Source: Xenorhabdus yunnanensis (GTDB lineage: Bacteria; Pseudomonadota; Gammaproteobacteria; Enterobacterales; Enterobacteriaceae). Taken from it: a stretch of DNA of 33,038 nucleotides. The translations under genes and the position numbers were made by a program. The notes beneath the pieces were generated by a model. It did not search any database. It saw nothing but the letters and a program-made list of their open reading frames with translations, and had not been told where the DNA came from. Shown here piece by piece: positions 8,484-16,852 of this stretch; positions within the stretch are counted from its first letter, which is position 1, and each line of letters starts with the position of its first letter. Location of the stretch: assembly GCF_028598805.1 (NCBI RefSeq), contig NZ_JAQRFI010000049.1, positions 1 to 33,038 of the forward strand, written 5' to 3'.

Positions 8484-11400
8484 ATGAAAATCACGTTAGA
8501 AGGAAGTATCGCCAATAAAATTGGTTTTGTCTCCCACCAAAATGCTGTACCTATTTTACGTGAGTTACGGGTGAACTATATAAGGGAGAACATAAGGGAG
8601 AACGAAGAAACGGAGGAAAACGAAGAAGAAAGCATAGAGGGAAAAGATTATAAAAATTTGACCCTTTCGCTTACATCTTCGCCGTCTTTTCTAGAACCCA
8701 AAACATGGAACATCGATCAATTATCTCCAGACACCAGCATTGAAATCACAGAGCGTGATATCAAACTGAATGCGGAATATCTGTTTTCTCTCTCAGAGAG
8801 CGTTAAAGGGGATATTACGTTAATGCTCTCTGAGGGGGAAAACGTCCTCGAAACCCGTCATTATCCAATAGAGCTATTGGCAAAAAATCAATGGGGTGGT
8901 GGAACCATGCCAGAGCTGATCGCTGCCTTTGTCATGCCAAATGATGCGGCAATTGATAAGGTGTTGAAGGGAACTTCAGATGTATTGCGCAGGGCTGGAA
9001 AAAATGACGGTATTAATGGCTATAACGCTCAATCCAGACGGCGTTGCTGGGAGTTGGTTTCGGCATTGTGGTCTGCGGTTGCTGGTCTGAAACTTAGCTA
9101 TGCGTTGCCACCCGCCAGTTTTGATACACAAGGGCAAAAAATACGCACGCCATCAACCATTTTGGATGGGAAAATTGCAACCTGCCTTGATAGTACTTTG
9201 CTTTTTGCAGCGGCTATTGAACAGATGGGAATGAATCCACTGGTGGTTTTCACTGAAGGCCACGCATTTGTTGGATTCTGGTTACAGCCACAGGAATTTT
9301 CAACGCTGATCACAGAAGACGTTTCTTCTGTCCGCAAACGCATTGATTTGCAGGAAATGGTGGTTTTTGAAACGACAATGATAACCAAATTTCCTGCTCC
9401 GTCTTTTAGTCAGGCCATTGAAACGGCAAAGCGTCAGCTGACGGAACAGGAATTCATCATGGCGGTTGATATCCATCGGGCACGCATGCAGAAAATCCGT
9501 CCTCTTGCTTTAGCAACACAGAATTTAGCAGAAACTTTGCCGCAAGATATTGAAGCGGAGGTGATCAACGATGCATTGGAAGAAGCCCCTGTTTTACCCG
9601 GATTTGATGTAGATATTCAAACGGATTTGCCCAATAGCGTTGCTGATAAGCTAACGGTTTGGCAAAGAAAACTGTTGGATCTCACCACTCGAAACCGACT
9701 GCTTCACTTACCAGAAAATGCTAAGGGAGTCAGGTTGATTTGCCCTAACCCCGCAGAGTTGGAGGATAAACTGGCAGAAGGTAAAACTATTCGCATTGTT
9801 GCCATGCCTGATTTAGAAATGGCTGGTCGTGATGCTGAACTTTACCAACAGCAACACAGTGAAGATCTCTATGAAGAATATGCCAGAGGGGCTTTGAAGC
9901 GTGGTGAAGTTGTTGGTGCGCTGGAAAAAATAAAACTTGAAGTTTCCTTGATCGATCTTTACCGAAAGGCCCGCAATGATTTGGACGAAGGGGGCGCAAA
10001 TACTCTGTTTTTAGCGATAGGGTTTTTGAAATGGAAGAAATCGGTGGATGATCCCAAAACATACTCTGCACCACTGATACTACTTCCCATACGCCTTGAG
10101 CGTAAAAGTGTTCTATCTGGTGTCACGATGCGCATCATTGAGGAGGAGCCACGCTTTAATCTTACGTTGCTCGAACTATTGCGCCATGATTTTCAATTGA
10201 CTATCCCTGATTTGGAAGGCGAATTGCCAACGGATGGAAGTGGCATTGATGTCGAGGGGATTTGGAACACAGTTCGCCGGGCGGTTCGTGATATATCGGG
10301 TTTTGAAGTTACCAAAGAACTGGTTATAGGAACATTTTCATTTTCCAAGTACTTAATGTGGAAAGATTTGGCGGATCGCTCTGAGCAGTTGATGCAGCAC
10401 TCATTAGTGAAATACTTGATTGAACGGCAAACAGACAAAGCGAAACTGGAGTTGTCGGGAGAATTTATTAAGGCAGAAGAGCTGGATAATAACATTAAGG
10501 CGAGCGACGTTTTCATTCCTCTGCCAGCGGATTCATCACAACTCTCTGCTATTGTTGCTTCTGCCAGTGGTCGGGATTTTGTTCTGGATGGGCCTCCGGG
10601 CACAGGTAAATCACAAACCATTGCCAATATGATTGCCCATAACTTGGCGTTGGGTCGGCGAGTCTTGTTTGTTGCCGAGAAAAAAGCGGCGTTGGACGTG
10701 GTTTATCGCAGGTTGGCAGAGAAAGGGCTTGGTGAATTTTGTATTGAATTGCATTCCAGTAAAACGTCGAAAGTCGAATTTTTGAAGCAACTGGAAAGGG
10801 CGTGGGATACGCGTGATGTCTTGTCAAAGGAAGAGTGGGAAAAAGAGGCTCGTCACGTTCAACGTTTGCGGGAAAAATTGAACAATACGGTTGACGTTCT
10901 GCATAAGAAGTGGCCCAACGATTTAACCGTACATCAGGCGATTGGTAGAGTTATTCGGGATGCCAATGACGCAACGCCAAAATTACAGTGGCCAGCAGGA
11001 ACGCTTCACGATCAAAATGCCATGACTCAGCTAAGGGACGTTGCTCGACGCCTTGATTTGAATGCGCAATCAGCTAAACAACTTTCAGGCGTGTTTGATG
11101 CAATTTTGCGAATTGATTGGTCGAATGGTTGGCAGGAAAGTATCGTTGCGACTGCTGGTGATCTTCCCAATACACTGGGACGACTGATTGTGGCAGTGGA
11201 CGAATTACTAACAGCCACAAGCCTTGTGATTAACGGCAATATCAATGAAACATCTATCCACCATTTGCACCAGCTGATTCGACTGACAGAGTTATTGCTG
11301 GCAGCATATGGCTGCGATCTCCGTTTTATGTTCGCTCCTAATATCAGTGAGAAAGTGAATACGGCAAGGAAGGCCATCGCACTGGTGGAAGTATACCGCG

Positions 11401-14400
11401 AGACACAACAGACATTATCCATTGCTTATTCGGTGGAGAGCTATCGTCGCATTAATATTGAACAGTTCGAACGTGATTGGCAAAAAGCTGAAAAGAAATT
11501 CTGGTTTTTGAGTTCACTGGCGAAAAAGAAAGTAAGTCGAGATCTGGCAAGTCAAGGTGGAGCATCGGGTAATCCTAATGTTTTGGGTGACTTGGCAAAA
11601 TTGCGCAAGCTACGGGAATGCCTGACAGATATAGAAGGATGCACGCCTGAAATACAGGATATACCGGGTTGGAATGCTCAAAACAGCGACCTGAAAAAAA
11701 TGGCGGCTATGGTGGATTTGTCTGAACAAATTCGGGCTGCCATGAGTACAATCGCAACATCCTCACAACACTTTGCACAACTTCGTACTGCTATTGCGAC
11801 TTTGGTTATTGATTCCAATGAATTATTGAACCAAGATGGAAATCTAGCCATTCGTTTAGTGAACTTGAAACAAGCCATGACTGATTTTCAACATACAGCA
11901 GAGCGTCTTGGTGAACAGTCTGGTGAGCTTAAGCTACATGAACAAGATCTATCCCATATCAGGGCTCTTGCTGCAAACATTACCCAACATAAGGCTGAAT
12001 TGAAATCCTGGTGTGATTGGTGTCGAGTACGGGAAGAAGCGAATGCCATTGGTTTACAACCGATGACAGAAGCACTGGCTAAAAATGCATTGTCTAAGAA
12101 TGGATTACCTAAGAATGAATTACCTGAGGGGCAACTCACTGAAATTTTCGAAACAGCTTACGCTCGCTGGTTTGCTGCATGGATAATTGATGCCGAGCCG
12201 CTTCTGCACAATTTTGTCCCCGCAGAGCATATGAGTGATATAGAAGCCTATCGTAAGCAGGATGATCGTTTATCAGAACTCGCTGTACGGTATATCAGGG
12301 CAAAATTATGTGGATTGATCCCCGCTAAAAATGAAGTGAGTAAACAGAGTGGGTTTGGGATCTTAAAACATGAACTGCAAAAATCCCGCCGACATAAACC
12401 AGTTCGCCAATTGGCTCAGGAAATGGGGGATGCGATGTCAAAATTGTCTCCCTGCATGTTGATGAGCCCACTCTCAATTGCACAATTCCTTCCTGCCAAT
12501 CAGGAATTATTTGATTTGGTCATTTTTGATGAAGCATCACAGATCTCCCCGTGGGATGCTGTTGGCTCTATAGCAAGGGGCAAGCAGGTAGTGATAGCTG
12601 GTGACCCGCGTCAAATGCCACCAACCAGCTTTTTTAACAGGGGAACGGCGGATCAAGAAGATGATACGGAACAGGATATGGAAAGCATTCTTGATGAATG
12701 CTTGGCAGCCGGATTATATAACCATAGCCTAAGCTGGCATTACCGCAGCCGCCATGAAAGCCTGATTGCATTTTCCAATCACCGCTATTACGACAGCAAT
12801 CTGATTACTTTCCCTGCGGCCCAGACAACACCGAGTACAGTTAAGTGGCACAGAATTGATAGTATTTATACCAAAGGGAAAAATAAACGTAATCAAAAAG
12901 AAGCCGAAGCGATTGTTGCAGAAACCGTCAAACGCCTGACGGATCCTGCGTTTATTAACACAGGCCAGTCGATTGGCATCATTACACTGAATAGTGAACA
13001 GCAAAGTTTGATTTCTGATTTACTGGATAAAGCTCGCCAACAATATCCGGCAATTGAGCCTTATTTCCAAGATGATTTGCATGAACCTGTGGTGGTCAAA
13101 AACTTGGAGACAGTACAGGGGGATGAGCGTGATGTGATTATGCTGGGGATCGGCTATGGCCCGACGGAGCCAGAAGCTAACACGATGTCCATGAATTTTG
13201 GTCCACTGAACAGAGAAGGCGGCTGGCGTCGGCTCAATGTAGCAATCACGCGGGCCAGACATGAAATGTTGCTCTTTACCTCATTTGACTCATCTATGAT
13301 CGATCTTAACCGGACCAATGCCCGTGCAGTACGGGATCTCAAACATTTTATTGAATTTGCCAAACGTGGGCCGATTGCATTGGCGCAAGCGATTAAGGGG
13401 TCTTTAGGTAGTTATGATTCGCCATTTGAAGAAGCTGTTGCACAGGGATTGCGCCAGAAAGGATGGCATGTTGTCCCTCAAATAGGGGTATCGCGTTTCC
13501 GCATTGATTTGGGTATCGTGCATCCTGATCGGTCTGGGGACTATCTCGTTGGTGTTGAATGCGATGGCGCAACTTATCACAGTGCTGCAACTGCAAGGGA
13601 TCGAGATAAAGTACGCTCTGCGATCCTGAAAGGATTGGGATGGGAATTAGTTCGCGTTTGGTCAACAGAGTGGTGGGTGGATAAACACGGGGCACTTGAG
13701 CGCCTTCATAACGCAATCGAAGCATTATTGGCAGAATCGAGAGCACAAGCAGAACGCATTTATTTAGCTGATAGCACTGTGAAAACAACACCTACAGTCA
13801 CTGAAAATACAACCGAAAATACCTTCTTGCAAGATGCCATTGTACAGGGTGAGGAGATTCCAGAGTCCTTATCCTCCGGGAAAACAGAAATAAAAGAAGC
13901 AGGTGTTATTACAGATATTAATGGAACACAAAATGATTTTATCTTCTCTGAGAAAAGAATAGCTCGTAACTATGCAGCTGAGAGAGACAACAGCGATAAT
14001 GTTCGTAATAGTCATGTTCGCCATATAGAGCCAATAGAAATAGAACATCAAATAAGAGAGTACAAATTAACGGATTTTTCTGGCTTTGTTTCCAGTATTA
14101 ACCCAGATAAATTTTATCACTCTGAATATAACGCTACATTGCGTCAATTGATCGTTCATGCTCTCGAACAAGAAGCTCCGTTATTAGATACATTATTGGT
14201 GCAACGCATCGCCAGAGCACATGGTTTCGGCAGGGCAGGACAAAAGATCCGCAATCGCATTTTAGAAATCGTGGCAAGTAATCACTTTATCAAAGCAGAC
14301 AAAATCGATGGGGATTTTGTTTGGCTATCACAAAAACAAAGTGAAGAGTGGTATCAGGTGCGTTTACCTGCAACGGAAGATGACATACGTTCCATGAGTG

Positions 14401-14549
14401 AAATTGCTTATGAAGAAATACGCCCACTGGCTGCATTAAGCAAAGAAGAGGATCGGGTGGTAGAGATTGCACGAATGTTCGGTTTTAAACGTGTAACCGG
14501 TATAGCGAGGGCGAGGATCGAGGCTGTTATCAACGATATTACTCAGTAG
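8484..14549 (+). CDS. Giant DUF4011/DUF3320 superfamily 1 helicase with Vsr-like nuclease domain
   Basis: A 2,021-residue multidomain protein and a probable anti-phage effector. An N-terminal transglutaminase-like module shows Cys234 (ATCLDSTLLF), His260 (EGHAFVGFWL) and perhaps Glu296. The DUF4011 motif KLTVWQRKLLDLTTRNRLLHL begins near residue 389. Superfamily 1 helicase motifs follow: Walker A GPPGTGKS at 703-710, DEAS at 1349-1352, GDPRQMPP near 1373, HYRSRHESL, VQGDERD at 1544-1550 and NVAITRAR near 1584. A PDDEXK/Vsr-like nuclease follows, with Asp1675 (FRID) and Glu1692 (VECDG). A DUF3320 region lies at about 1880-1930. A long helical stretch separates the helicase halves. GGAGA at 8471-8475 supports the start. 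Defence catalogues hold a one-gene helicase-DUF4011-Vsr system, named Hhe as I recall; the match is not verified. The protein should bind and unwind nucleic acid and may cut it. Confidence 0.88.
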   Translation: MKITLEGSIANKIGFVSHQNAVPILRELRVNYIRENIRENEETEENEEESIEGKDYKNLTLSLTSSPSFLEPKTWNIDQLSPDTSIEITERDIKLNAEYLFSLSESVKGDITLMLSEGENVLETRHYPIELLAKNQWGGGTMPELIAAFVMPNDAAIDKVLKGTSDVLRRAGKNDGINGYNAQSRRRCWELVSALWSAVAGLKLSYALPPASFDTQGQKIRTPSTILDGKIATCLDSTLLFAAAIEQMGMNPLVVFTEGHAFVGFWLQPQEFSTLITEDVSSVRKRIDLQEMVVFETTMITKFPAPSFSQAIETAKRQLTEQEFIMAVDIHRARMQKIRPLALATQNLAETLPQDIEAEVINDALEEAPVLPGFDVDIQTDLPNSVADKLTVWQRKLLDLTTRNRLLHLPENAKGVRLICPNPAELEDKLAEGKTIRIVAMPDLEMAGRDAELYQQQHSEDLYEEYARGALKRGEVVGALEKIKLEVSLIDLYRKARNDLDEGGANTLFLAIGFLKWKKSVDDPKTYSAPLILLPIRLERKSVLSGVTMRIIEEEPRFNLTLLELLRHDFQLTIPDLEGELPTDGSGIDVEGIWNTVRRAVRDISGFEVTKELVIGTFSFSKYLMWKDLADRSEQLMQHSLVKYLIERQTDKAKLELSGEFIKAEELDNNIKASDVFIPLPADSSQLSAIVASASGRDFVLDGPPGTGKSQTIANMIAHNLALGRRVLFVAEKKAALDVVYRRLAEKGLGEFCIELHSSKTSKVEFLKQLERAWDTRDVLSKEEWEKEARHVQRLREKLNNTVDVLHKKWPNDLTVHQAIGRVIRDANDATPKLQWPAGTLHDQNAMTQLRDVARRLDLNAQSAKQLSGVFDAILRIDWSNGWQESIVATAGDLPNTLGRLIVAVDELLTATSLVINGNINETSIHHLHQLIRLTELLLAAYGCDLRFMFAPNISEKVNTARKAIALVEVYRETQQTLSIAYSVESYRRINIEQFERDWQKAEKKFWFLSSLAKKKVSRDLASQGGASGNPNVLGDLAKLRKLRECLTDIEGCTPEIQDIPGWNAQNSDLKKMAAMVDLSEQIRAAMSTIATSSQHFAQLRTAIATLVIDSNELLNQDGNLAIRLVNLKQAMTDFQHTAERLGEQSGELKLHEQDLSHIRALAANITQHKAELKSWCDWCRVREEANAIGLQPMTEALAKNALSKNGLPKNELPEGQLTEIFETAYARWFAAWIIDAEPLLHNFVPAEHMSDIEAYRKQDDRLSELAVRYIRAKLCGLIPAKNEVSKQSGFGILKHELQKSRRHKPVRQLAQEMGDAMSKLSPCMLMSPLSIAQFLPANQELFDLVIFDEASQISPWDAVGSIARGKQVVIAGDPRQMPPTSFFNRGTADQEDDTEQDMESILDECLAAGLYNHSLSWHYRSRHESLIAFSNHRYYDSNLITFPAAQTTPSTVKWHRIDSIYTKGKNKRNQKEAEAIVAETVKRLTDPAFINTGQSIGIITLNSEQQSLISDLLDKARQQYPAIEPYFQDDLHEPVVVKNLETVQGDERDVIMLGIGYGPTEPEANTMSMNFGPLNREGGWRRLNVAITRARHEMLLFTSFDSSMIDLNRTNARAVRDLKHFIEFAKRGPIALAQAIKGSLGSYDSPFEEAVAQGLRQKGWHVVPQIGVSRFRIDLGIVHPDRSGDYLVGVECDGATYHSAATARDRDKVRSAILKGLGWELVRVWSTEWWVDKHGALERLHNAIEALLAESRAQAERIYLADSTVKTTPTVTENTTENTFLQDAIVQGEEIPESLSSGKTEIKEAGVITDINGTQNDFIFSEKRIARNYAAERDNSDNVRNSHVRHIEPIEIEHQIREYKLTDFSGFVSSINPDKFYHSEYNATLRQLIVHALEQEAPLLDTLLVQRIARAHGFGRAGQKIRNRILEIVASNHFIKADKIDGDFVWLSQKQSEEWYQVRLPATEDDIRSMSEIAYEEIRPLAALSKEEDRVVEIARMFGFKRVTGIARARIEAVINDITQ
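8580..8603 (+). repeat. Perfect 12-bp tandem duplication in the helicase N-terminus
   Basis: ATAAGGGAGAAC occurs twice in direct succession, adding an in-frame IREN-IREN. It opens an acidic low-complexity stretch (residues about 33-55, rich in Glu and Asn). Confidence 0.9.
12079..12128 (+). repeat. 15-bp imperfect tandem repeat in the helicase linker
   Basis: Units CTAAAAATGCATTGT (12079-12093), CTAAGAATGGATTAC (12094-12108) and CTAAGAATGAATTAC (12109-12123), then a partial fourth. They encode a repeated K-N-x-L-x(P/S) pattern (AKNALSKNGLPKNELPEG) between helicase halves. Confidence 0.85.
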
Positions 14550-14575
14550 CTATATTTATTCGATGCGTCGTAAGA

Positions 14576-14618
14576 CCCCGTCCTTTAGAGGCTTTTGCGA
14601 CAGCCTCTTTGGGCGGGG
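14576..14618 (+). terminator. Two-tier hairpin after the helicase gene
   Basis: The outer stem is CCCCGTCC (14576-14583) with GGGCGGGG (14611-14618), 8 bp with one T-G pair. The inner stem is GAGGCT (14588-14593) with AGCCTC (14602-14607), followed by TTT. It could terminate the helicase transcript. The nested GC-rich shape also resembles hairpins left by transposable or repetitive elements, so it may be a recombination scar. Confidence 0.5.
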
Positions 14619-14621
14619 AGG

Positions 14622-14786
14622 ATGTCAACAGCTAGTGTTGCTCGCCCTGTTATTACCATAACCCAACTGACCGATGAGTTAGGTATCAGGCGACGTACAA
14701 TAGAGCGAAATATTAAAACATTACAGGATGCTGGTCGTTTGATTCGTGTTGGTGCGAAGAAAGGAGGCTATTGGCGGGGCGGATAA
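14622..14786 (+). pseudogene. Orphan winged-helix fragment (C-terminus of an AlbA_2/RecG-like regulator)
   Basis: The frame encodes about 54 residues. The core ITQLTDELGIRRRTIERN is a helix-turn-helix, followed by IKTLQDAGRLIRVGAKKGGYW, the wing. This is the pattern found at the C-terminus of AlbA_2-type ATP-binding or transcriptional regulators described as RecG-like. Nothing of the expected 300-400 upstream residues is present; the helicase gene and a hairpin lie immediately upstream. I read it as the residue of a deleted gene. It could in principle be a free-standing small DNA-binding protein from ATG 14622, which has GGAGG directly before it at tight spacing. Confidence 0.55.
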
Positions 14787-14851
14787 GCAGGAGAATGGGC
14801 CATGTATTTTATAAATACTTGTTTTCAATTTATTAAATACATGACCAACAG

Positions 14852-14896
14852 AATAGTCATTCAAATAATAGTCATTCAAATAATAGTCATTCAAAT
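14852..14896. repeat. 15-bp perfect tandem triplication at the 3' end of the ORF-3-like gene
   Basis: AATAGTCATTCAAAT occurs three times without mismatch (14852-14866, 14867-14881, 14882-14896). On the minus strand the stop codon of the ORF-3-like gene (14887-14889) falls inside the unit proximal to the gene, so copy-number change would not alter the protein. Confidence 0.95.
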
Positions 14897-15492
14897 AGTG
14901 GTAAATAACGATCCCTTGACCAACGATAATATAAAGCCAGTCTATTATTCACTTCTTCCATATTGAATTTTTCTGGGGAAAAAATTTTATCGGGGGAAAC
15001 ATCAGATTTGCCATTAATCCATTTAAACATTTCCAGATAATCTTCATGGCTTGGATCGTTGATAATATTGAGCAGATCAATATAGCCATATGTACCACCG
15101 GAATCTTCCGGCGGACAGGCTTGTTGACCATCAAGGCAGAAAATAGGCATAGGGAGTTCGTCACGGGAATAATTACTGTTTTCAAGAACAATTTCATGTT
15201 CCCAACAGTCACCGAAATCGTAAATGTAAATGAATTTATTGCCTTTTCTTTTGATTAATGAATTAAGCCTAACTTTTCCTTCTTCTTTAACGTCTTCAGG
15301 TTCTTCAGGCATTTCAGTAAAGCGCTTGATACCAAAAATAAACTCATGTAAGTGGTAGTCACTCCAGCCCATGACAGTTTGTATCACATCGTGTAATCGA
15401 TCCAATGAAATAATGGATGGAACAACAAAACGACGCCATATGCTGGGTTCAGCTTCGATAAGTGTAATTTTCAGCAGGTAGAATTTTTCCAT
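14887..15492 (-). CDS. Plasmid pRiA4b ORF-3-like protein
   Basis: The 201-residue protein belongs to the pRiA4b ORF-3 family, named after an Agrobacterium rhizogenes plasmid gene and of unknown biochemical role. Visible family features are the N-terminal YLLKITL and PSIWRRFVVPS strands, the helix LDRLHDVIQTVMGWSDYHLHEF, the central YIYDFGDCWEHEI motif, and a Cys/Pro/Gly-rich loop (CLDGQQACPPEDSGGTYGY). Family members often sit on plasmids or genomic islands, which fits the accessory setting here. AAGGATGATAA precedes the ATG on the minus strand as a good ribosome-binding site. It is transcribed toward the helicase gene and shares no obvious operon with it. Confidence 0.88.
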   Translation of the reverse strand: MEKFYLLKITLIEAEPSIWRRFVVPSIISLDRLHDVIQTVMGWSDYHLHEFIFGIKRFTEMPEEPEDVKEEGKVRLNSLIKRKGNKFIYIYDFGDCWEHEIVLENSNYSRDELPMPIFCLDGQQACPPEDSGGTYGYIDLLNIINDPSHEDYLEMFKWINGKSDVSPDKIFSPEKFNMEEVNNRLALYYRWSRDRYLPLFE

Positions 15493-15689
15493 TTATCATC
15501 CTTTTTAATTGATGAGTCGTAAGAAAAGTAGAATGTTTTTTGTCCACTGAAATTATAGTATGAAGAGATTTATATTGGAATACGAACTTTTTTAGACCAA
15601 TTTGAGATAAACATTGGCTTGAGTTGTTAACGAATGTAAGTGCATTATTAAAAAGGAGCCTACATAACTAAAATTAAGAGAAAAACAAT

Positions 15690-16499
15690 ATGACGAGAAA
15701 CAACGGAATACTGATAAAAGGTATGGACGAAATAAAGAAGATGGAAATAGCGGGGCGCTTGACTGGTCAGGTGCTTGAAGCTGTTCGTCAGATTATCGTG
15801 CCAGGTATTACGACCCTTGAAATTGATTCATTTTGCCATGATTACATTATCAATACTCTTGATGCGATACCGGGTAGCTTAGGGCAATATGGTTTTCCTT
15901 ATACGGCCAATACGTCAGTAAATCACGTTGTTTGTCATGGTTGGCCTTCGGAAAAAAGGCTGAAAAATGGAGATATCGTTAATGTGGATGTCACCGTCAA
16001 AAAAGAGGGATATTACGGCGATAGCAGCATTACATTTTGTGTCGGTGATGTGCCGTCTCACGCCAAACGTTTGGTCAATGTGACTCAAGAATGTCTATAT
16101 AAGGCGATTAAGATTGTTAAGCCGGGAATCACTCTGGGGGATATCGGTCATACGATACAGCAGCATGCCGAAGCAAATAATTACACAGTAGTGCGTGAAT
16201 ATTGTGGTCACGGCATTGGTCGCAGCATGCATGAGGATCCGCAAGTTTTGCATTACGGTAAGGCGGGGGAAGGTATCACCTTGGAAGAGGGAATGACTTT
16301 TACTATTGAGCCTATGATCAACCAAGGCAAAAAGGATGTTAAGCTACATAAAGATGGCTGGACGGTAACGACTAAAGATCGTCGGTTATCGGCTCAGTTT
16401 GAGCATACTATTCTGGTAACCCGTGATGGTTTTGAGGTATTGACTCTGCGGGATGAAGAACATGAAGTTTTTGAACGTTACTTGTCAACCAGCCAGTAA
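15690..16499 (+). CDS. map: Type I methionine aminopeptidase, probably a second copy
   Basis: This enzyme removes the initiator methionine from nascent proteins when the second residue is small. All five metal ligands are present: Asp100 (VNVDVT), Asp111 (GDSS), His174 (GHGIGR), Glu207 (FTIEPM) and Glu238 (FEHT). His83 corresponds to the catalytic His79 of E. coli, so the enzyme should be active. It is 269 residues, slightly longer than E. coli Map. It differs clearly from that protein in the first 90 residues and lies far from rpsB-tsf, where the housekeeping map usually sits, so I infer a paralogue. The ribosome-binding site is weak (AAGAGA); a better AAGGAG at 15654 lies too far upstream. 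Accessory copies can protect against aminopeptidase inhibitors, but nothing here proves that. Confidence 0.9.
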   Translation: MTRNNGILIKGMDEIKKMEIAGRLTGQVLEAVRQIIVPGITTLEIDSFCHDYIINTLDAIPGSLGQYGFPYTANTSVNHVVCHGWPSEKRLKNGDIVNVDVTVKKEGYYGDSSITFCVGDVPSHAKRLVNVTQECLYKAIKIVKPGITLGDIGHTIQQHAEANNYTVVREYCGHGIGRSMHEDPQVLHYGKAGEGITLEEGMTFTIEPMINQGKKDVKLHKDGWTVTTKDRRLSAQFEHTILVTRDGFEVLTLRDEEHEVFERYLSTSQ

Positions 16500-16852
16500 C
16501 TCACCATTTATTGCGTAATAAGATTGTGTGATAGCTAAACCTGATGCTGTGTTATACGGTATTGGGTTTTATTTTGTCATTAAATAAATCTTTTTCTTTA
16601 TAATGCAAAATCGGACAATAGTTTACAAAATGTTCTTTAAAAGAAAAAACTTTCTTTGTGAAATAAATCGGCTTATTGATTAGTGAAATCAGGTAAACTT
16701 ACCCTCATCCTCAAGTTTGACTAAAATGGCTGCATGTTGGATTTATGAACAAAATCTGTGGATAGGGTTTTGCTCAAACACAATGAATTTACTTAAAATG
16801 AATTTACTTAAATAGAAATTTAGCTACGGCTATTTGAAATGACAGGGTGATT
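16500..16852 (+). other. Spacer before the phosphoethanolamine transferase gene
   Basis: No gene is visible. A perfect 15-bp tandem duplication (AATGAATTTACTTAA) occupies 16782-16796 and 16797-16811. No clear terminator follows the aminopeptidase gene, and I did not identify a promoter. Confidence 0.5.
16782..16811 (+). repeat. 15-bp perfect tandem duplication upstream of the transferase gene
   Basis: AATGAATTTACTTAA occurs twice head to tail, about 40 bases before the start codon, where it lies in the promoter or leader. Confidence 0.95.

Noticed and set aside
10193-10627. 144-codon minus-strand frame opposite the helicase gene
   Set aside because: Antisense shadow across the Walker A region; no domain of its own.
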